From: a virus
Length of the DNA stretch: 33,754 nt
Direction: 5' to 3' (one strand)
Virus record (IMG/VR): IMGVR_UViG_3300029952_000088
Coordinates: 1-33,754 of that record
Under the pieces are notes generated by a model that worked only from the letters and a program-made list of their open reading frames with translations, had not been told where the DNA came from and did not search any database. Position numbers and translations under genes: made by a program. Shown in pieces: positions 30,148 through 33,754 of this stretch (within the stretch, counting starts at the first letter, position 1; the number at the start of each line of letters is the position of its first letter).

Positions 30148-30506
30148 CGGAATTCGAGCTTCTTAAGCGATTCGACACACTCATGGAAGCGCGAGAAGGT
30201 AGACTGCTCGCTCAATTACACGCCATCATTCACCACGCAAAGGATCAAATCATGTCCGATCTCACCAAGCTGTCCGCATCCGTCGATGCCCTGACCGCGC
30301 AAGCCGCCGTCAACACCAAGGCCATTGCCGACCTCGTGGCGCTCGCCCAGGCCAGCGGCGCCGATCAAGCCGCCATCGACACCATCCAGGCCAAGATCGA
30401 TGCTGCGACCGCGCAGCTCACCACCGACGACGCGCAAGACCCGAGCGCCACGCCGCCCGCGCCGGCCCCTGCCGCGCCCGTGGACGACTCCGCGCCGGCC
30501 GCCTGA
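30144..30506 (+). CDS. Small helical protein after spanins, 120 aa (or 84 aa)
   Basis: The frame starts at GTG 30144, overlapping the Rz stop (GTGA). An internal ATG at 30252 (MSDLTKLSASVDALTAQAAV) has a good AAAGGA ribosome-binding site at 30239-30244 and looks like a better start; the shorter protein would be 84 residues. The product is an Ala/Thr-rich helix with a Pro/Ala C-terminal tail (SATPPAPAPAAPVDDSAPAA). No membrane segment. It is the last gene before a strong terminator. Function unknown; the repetitive helix resembles small proteins that follow spanins in related phages. Confidence 0.55.
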   Translation: MTEFELLKRFDTLMEAREGRLLAQLHAIIHHAKDQIMSDLTKLSASVDALTAQAAVNTKAIADLVALAQASGADQAAIDTIQAKIDAATAQLTTDDAQDPSATPPAPAPAAPVDDSAPAA

Positions 30507-30528
30507 TACCTGACTAGTGTCAGACAAG

Positions 30529-30552
30529 AAAAGCCCCGTTTCCGGGGCTTTT
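30529..30552. terminator. Bidirectional Rho-independent terminator
   Basis: A perfect 10-bp inverted repeat AAAAGCCCCG / CGGGGCTTTT around loop TTTC, giving T-tracts on both strands. It lies between the plus-strand lysis genes and the convergent minus-strand block, so it should stop transcription from both sides. Confidence 0.9.
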
Positions 30553-30638
30553 GTCATTCAGGGCTGCATCCTCACCCCACCAGGGCCAGCCCTCCTCGGT
30601 GTTTGCCTTCAGGCTCTCGATAGTCAGCGGGGCAGCAT

Positions 30639-31547
30639 TCATGCCGGCTTGTTTCTGCCAGACAGGGTTCCGCTCCAAAATGCATCGACCGCCGATCCCG
30701 TCTGGCTCGGGCTTGCCTGTGCCCCGCAGTCGCTGCAGATGGGGCCTCGCGCCAGGAGCCGGTCGATCCGCTCAATCTCCGCAAGGATCAGCGCGCCGGC
30801 CTTGACAAGCTGACGACGAACAGGTGCGCGTTTGAATACCCAGCCGTGGGGCCAGGGTGCGCGGTGAGGCAATGGCGCCGGCTCATTGAGGGTCGGCTGT
30901 CCATCACCATCGAACTGATGCTCGATGGCCTGCAGCGCATCCGATGCCGCACACGCATAGCCCGCAGCAGCGAAGCACATCTCACCCTCTTTGTGCTCGT
31001 CGTCATGCTCAGGAGTCCAGCCCTCCGCGCTGATCTGGCGCTGACGCTCAGATTGAACATCGCGCCACGCTTCTGGCGGCTCGGACGCAGCAGCCCTCGC
31101 CGAATCTGCCGTGATGCCGAAGTGGCGTTCGATAGACCGCGCGAAGTCGAAGATGCTCATCTCTGCGCTGTTGGGATCGCTGGCATCCGCCCATGCGTCT
31201 TGAATCTGCTCATCGCTCAGCGGCTCTCGTGCCAGTGCAGGCGCTGGCTGGGTGGCGAGGTAGACCGGCGTCAGGTCGTAGCAGTGCTCGTGGTAGCTCG
31301 CCGCCGCCTTTACGTCCGTGAAGACGCGACGTGATTCGTCGTCCCAGCCGGGCAGCAGATTCACCCACGCCACCGCCTCACCACCCCTCGCCTGGGCGTC
31401 AGCCTTGGCACTCGCGGTGTGGTGGGCGACGAACTTTTCGACTGCCGCCCATGCTTTGTCGTGGTGGCGGAGGTTCACGTCGTGCGTGTCGATTCCCGCC
31501 AGCTCGCACAGCAACTCATCTACCGCTGCTTCGTCAATGTTGTCCAT
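30639..31547 (-). CDS. Modular phage accessory protein, 302 aa
   Basis: Start is at 31547 (MDNIDEAAVDELLC) with AAGGA about 12 nt upstream; the frame is open 29 codons further but without a good start. Modules seen in order: an N-terminal helical part; EAVAWVNLLPGWDDE with PVYLATQPAPAL; LSDEQIQDAWADASDPNSAE with IFDFARSIERHFGI; then SERQRQISAEGWTPEHDDEH and the C-terminal RRQLVKAGALILAEIERIDR. These blocks appear combined in different orders in many phage accessory proteins. The ICSDCGAQA near the end may bind zinc weakly. No enzymatic role can be given. It overlaps nothing and is 5 nt from the next gene upstream. Confidence 0.6.
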   Translation of the reverse strand: MDNIDEAAVDELLCELAGIDTHDVNLRHHDKAWAAVEKFVAHHTASAKADAQARGGEAVAWVNLLPGWDDESRRVFTDVKAAASYHEHCYDLTPVYLATQPAPALAREPLSDEQIQDAWADASDPNSAEMSIFDFARSIERHFGITADSARAAASEPPEAWRDVQSERQRQISAEGWTPEHDDEHKEGEMCFAAAGYACAASDALQAIEHQFDGDGQPTLNEPAPLPHRAPWPHGWVFKRAPVRRQLVKAGALILAEIERIDRLLARGPICSDCGAQASPSQTGSAVDAFWSGTLSGRNKPA

Positions 31548-31552
31548 GGGGT

Positions 31553-32851
31553 CTAGTCCTTCGGAGGTTGCGCCGGCAGCGGTTGCCAATGGGTGGGGTC
31601 GGTCGGCCAGCAGCCGCTGTCCTCGTCGTCGCATTCGACGGAGGTCTCGAACCAGCCGGCCTCATGAACGTCGGAATGCGTCCACTCTTCCTGGATCACG
31701 GCATCGGTGAACCATTGGCCCCGCAGCGTGCGCCACTTGCCCGGCGCGTTGAAGTAGCCCAGCAGGATCGTCCGGCCAGTCTGGGGCGCCGTCTCAATCG
31801 GCAGCCACTCCGCACTCACGCTGGCTTTCGCCTGGGTTGCGGCAGCGCCGAGTGCGTCGAGTGCGGAATCAATCTTTTCGCCCAAGTCGCCAGCCATTTC
31901 ACGATCGAGCCTGTCCCGGAATAGACATGACGTGGTGATTGCCCGCAGGTTCAACTTCGCCTGCTCTACCATCTTCGCCACGTCAGGGATCGCAGCCGCA
32001 GCACTTCTAGTGGCGTTGACGGCGCGGACTTCATAGCCATCCCCGCGCAAAGTCTCGGGGTGTCGCGTGGCAGTCCACTTGCCGAGAATCTTCGCCTCCC
32101 AGGCCACCGGCTCCACCACAGGAGCACTCCCTGCGTAGAGGGGGATGACGTAGACCGGATTAGGATTCGGGTCGCACACGTCGGGTTCCATGCACTTGTC
32201 GGCGTACCGCTGGGCTTCTTCTCGCGTGTCGAACGTGGTCTTGGCGTTGATAGGCCGGCCATTGAACGAAAGCGTCCACGCCACAGGAGCACTGCTCGCC
32301 CCTACTGCGGCTGTCTGGGTGGCGTCTTGCTTGGAACAGAACTCTTCGAGTACCGGTAGCATCACCTGCATGTCGTATAGGTTGACGCACTTCGGCCCGA
32401 CACCTTCCATACCATTACGCATCCACTTGATGTGCTCTCGAAGGCGCTGGGCGACCTTCTCAACAGCCTCCAGCTTCTCTTCATCGGCTGGGCTCACCGC
32501 TTCGACCCCGGCCTGCGGACGCTGGTCAGCCCAAGCCCCATGCTTGTAGCCAGTCTTCCAGCCATCGGCCCAGCGTTCGTTCATCTGGTCAGCGGTAAAT
32601 ACGTCTTCCGAGTCATCCCCGACCAGCATGTTGGTGATGGGGTGTGGCAAAGATGGCGGTGAGGATGGCTCGGCCTGCGGACGCTGGGCTCGGTCAAGAA
32701 CGATGGCAGCGCGGCAAGCGGCAACGAACTGCGCCTCCATGCTGTCGTCTTCGCCATCCGGGACGATGGGTCGAGTGATCCATGCGCGCCAGATTTCATC
32801 GTCGGTCAGGGGCAACGCCAGCGCGTCGCTGTTCTGGGGTGTGGTGGTCAT
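31553..32851 (-). CDS. Modular accessory protein with DUF551 C-terminus, 432 aa
   Basis: Start 32851 (MTTTPQNSDALALPLTDDEI) has AAGGA 7 nt upstream. The N-terminus shows an LTDDEIWRAW module like that in the neighbour; a charged helical middle (AVEKVAQRLREHIKWMRNGM) follows; then PVAWTLSFNGRPINAKTTFD and PVAWEAKILGKWTATRHPET, two copies of the VAW module with VYVIPLYA between. The C-terminus is a DUF551-type domain: EWLPIETAPQTGRTILLGYF and PTDPTHWQPLPAQPP. DUF551 is widespread in phages with unknown role. Its neighbour at 30639 shares two modules, so the two may be paralogous in part. Confidence 0.75.
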   Translation of the reverse strand: MTTTPQNSDALALPLTDDEIWRAWITRPIVPDGEDDSMEAQFVAACRAAIVLDRAQRPQAEPSSPPSLPHPITNMLVGDDSEDVFTADQMNERWADGWKTGYKHGAWADQRPQAGVEAVSPADEEKLEAVEKVAQRLREHIKWMRNGMEGVGPKCVNLYDMQVMLPVLEEFCSKQDATQTAAVGASSAPVAWTLSFNGRPINAKTTFDTREEAQRYADKCMEPDVCDPNPNPVYVIPLYAGSAPVVEPVAWEAKILGKWTATRHPETLRGDGYEVRAVNATRSAAAAIPDVAKMVEQAKLNLRAITTSCLFRDRLDREMAGDLGEKIDSALDALGAAATQAKASVSAEWLPIETAPQTGRTILLGYFNAPGKWRTLRGQWFTDAVIQEEWTHSDVHEAGWFETSVECDDEDSGCWPTDPTHWQPLPAQPPKD

Positions 32852-32852
32852 G

Positions 32853-33038
32853 TCAATCCTTCGACGGTGTTAGAGCTGGCTGCGCAGCGCTCCCGCTGCT
32901 GCAGCGGATGCGGGTGTCGTCCTCTCTGCCGGTGGGGATCAGGAAAACGAGCGCGACAAGGATGGCGATCAGCAGTTCGGCGCGCACGTCGCGCCAGAAC
33001 TCGCCAATGTCGTCATCTTCAGATGCGGGGTTGGTCAT
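32853..33038 (-). CDS. Small membrane protein, 61 aa
   Basis: ATG 33038 has GAGGTG about 8 nt upstream on the minus strand. The protein has a charged N-terminus (MTNPASEDDDIGEFWRDVRA) and one hydrophobic segment (ELLIAILVALVFLIPTG), then a soluble tail. It overlaps the next upstream gene by 20 nt and its stop nearly touches the DUF551 gene start. It might be a small inner-membrane peptide; function unknown. Confidence 0.5.
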   Translation of the reverse strand: MTNPASEDDDIGEFWRDVRAELLIAILVALVFLIPTGREDDTRIRCSSGSAAQPALTPSKD

Positions 33039-33219
33039 AGTCCATCACCTCGGGAACAGCTTGCCAGAAGGCGGCTCCGGTGTCGGTGTTCAGGTATGCC
33101 TGCTGAAGCGTCCGACTGTGCTCCAGAGGCATGTCTTTCACCTTGCCATCGTGCATCGTCTGAACCAGCGCGGTATGAATAAGCCATCGAAAGGTTTGGG
33201 TGGGAACGAGACAGGCCAT
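33019..33219 (-). CDS. Hypothetical protein, 66 aa
   Basis: Starts at ATG 33219, overlapping the TAA of the next upstream gene (TAATG). It is soluble and helical: MACLVPTQTFRWLIHTALVQ and DMPLEHSRTLQQAYLNTDTG. The GGAG on the minus strand about 13 nt upstream is a distant ribosome-binding site, so coupling is likely. No domain is recognised. Confidence 0.45.
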   Translation of the reverse strand: MACLVPTQTFRWLIHTALVQTMHDGKVKDMPLEHSRTLQQAYLNTDTGAAFWQAVPEVMDYDQPRI

Positions 33220-33371
33220 TACTGCACCGTCTCCAGAGCCAGGGCTTCTTCGATGGCCTCGGGCGACAAGCAGAGTTCACGCGAAACAGCCGCCACGGCG
33301 GCCTCGCGCGTCGGGTAGAGAGTCATGGCCGTGTCGTAGGCGACCTTGACGGCGTGGCGAGGATAGATCAT
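33219..33371 (-). CDS. Small protein with helix-turn-helix look, 50 aa
   Basis: ATG 33371 (MIYPRHAVKVAYDTAMTLYP) is preferred to a TTG at 33431 that would add a poorly composed 20-residue leader. The C-terminal half REAAVAAVSRELCLSPEAIE-EAL has the shape of a helix-turn-helix, but is too short to be certain. It may be a regulator in the minus operon. It overlaps the following gene by TAATG. Start uncertain. Confidence 0.4.
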   Translation of the reverse strand: MIYPRHAVKVAYDTAMTLYPTREAAVAAVSRELCLSPEAIEEALALETVQ

Positions 33372-33420
33372 GGTGGAGTCCGGTTTGAGAGTCGATACGC
33401 CGATGGTATCGCAAACGCGA

Positions 33421-33754
33421 TTACCGCGCAAGTGGCGCGGCCATCATCTGGCACATCACCCGATCTTTGAGGCGCTGGGTTCTGCCAGCCCAATATCGCT
33501 GGTTGTGTTCACGCTTCGTTGGTGGCTTCGGACGCGGTTTGTCTCGCATCGTGAGGCCCATTCGGTAGACCGGAAGCGGCAGCCCGAATCGCGTACTTTC
33601 CCAGGCTGCGATATGGATGACTTGGAGCGCCTTCATGTGCTTGATCACCAGGGAGGTGGAATCGCGACCGAGGCCGATCAACTCAACCAGCGAGGGCGCG
33701 CTTTGCCCCTCTTCGAGCGCCTGGACAAGCAGGCTGAAATGGTGAAGCTCTGCC
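33421..33754 (-). CDS. Winged/helix-turn-helix-like protein, 5' end cut by window edge
   Basis: The minus frame is open from the right edge to a stop at 33421, so the start lies beyond the window; a TTG at 33681 is internal. The visible start HHFSLLVQALEEGQSAPSLV and ELIGLGRDSTSLVIKHMKAL looks like a helix-turn-helix DNA-binding domain, and the next part ALQVIHIAAWES...GLPLPVYRMG like the wing. The C-terminus is basic (RPKPPTKREHNQRYWAGRTQ). It is likely a phage regulator or replication-initiation accessory. Confidence 0.6.
   Translation of the reverse strand, partial: AELHHFSLLVQALEEGQSAPSLVELIGLGRDSTSLVIKHMKALQVIHIAAWESTRFGLPLPVYRMGLTMRDKPRPKPPTKREHNQRYWAGRTQRLKDRVMCQMMAAPLAR

Noticed and set aside
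30551-30813. Plus-strand frames just after the bidirectional terminator
   Set aside because: They are opposite to the modular minus gene and start inside the terminator region; shadow frames.
33035-33280. 81-codon minus-strand frame overlapping the 66-residue gene
   Set aside because: Arg-rich shadow composition, and it conflicts with the TAATG-coupled frames on the same strand.
1-33754. Integrase, attachment site, CRISPR array, tRNA or insertion sequence
   Set aside because: No such motifs or repeats were seen in either strand; absence from this window does not exclude them elsewhere in the genome.

Overview
The window is about 34 kb of a tailed, contractile-tailed (myovirus-type) bacteriophage or prophage. 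It has high overall GC, very tight gene packing, repeated ATGA/GTGA/TAATG start-stop overlaps and the usual order packaging, head, neck, tail, baseplate, fibres, lysis. No integrase, repressor, attachment site, tRNA, rRNA, CRISPR array or transposase is visible, so lifestyle cannot be settled. The GC content, the TAGAAT-type -10 boxes and the general look of the proteins fit a phage of a betaproteobacterium (Burkholderia, Achromobacter or Bordetella relatives); that host is an inference.

Layout. 1-0.9 kb: end of a NinX-like (DUF2591) accessory gene and small coupled ORFs. 1.1-3.5 kb: terminase small subunit, an HNH/AP2 homing endonuclease, and a large terminase whose Walker A region is broken by one extra T. 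3.5-9.2 kb: portal, head-morphogenesis protein, a Nudix + DUF2213 protease + scaffold fusion with a likely internal scaffold start, a cement/decoration-type protein and the major capsid protein, closed by a hairpin terminator. 9.3-11.7 kb: four neck/connector genes. 11.7-14.0 kb: a likely separate transcription unit (promoter, small beta-rich protein, sheath, tube, terminator). 14.0-21.4 kb: tail chaperone, tape measure with a lytic transglycosylase domain, Dit-like protein, plug, hub, spike, wedge, gpJ-like and gpI-like baseplate proteins. 21.4-28.2 kb: two tandem paralogous fibre proteins, a small protein, a 947-residue Ig-like/beta-helix spike and a 650-residue beta-helix spike with a signal peptide and lower local GC. 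28.2-30.5 kb: lysis cassette (three small membrane proteins, T4-type lysozyme, nested Rz/Rz1 spanins). A perfect bidirectional terminator at 30.53 kb separates this from a convergent minus-strand block (30.6 kb to the right edge) of modular accessory proteins, small ORFs and a truncated helix-turn-helix-like gene.

The plus-strand genes form one virion-assembly and lysis programme: TerS/TerL fill a DUF2184-type shell built on the portal with the scaffold and protease; sheath and tube polymerise to the length set by the tape measure; baseplate and spikes bind and breach the cell; lysozyme, holin candidates and spanins release progeny. The points most worth a second look are the terL frameshift beside a homing endonuclease, the Nudix-protease-scaffold polyprotein with a nested scaffold start, the tailspike with a secretion signal, and the frame-shifted extension of the tail chaperone.
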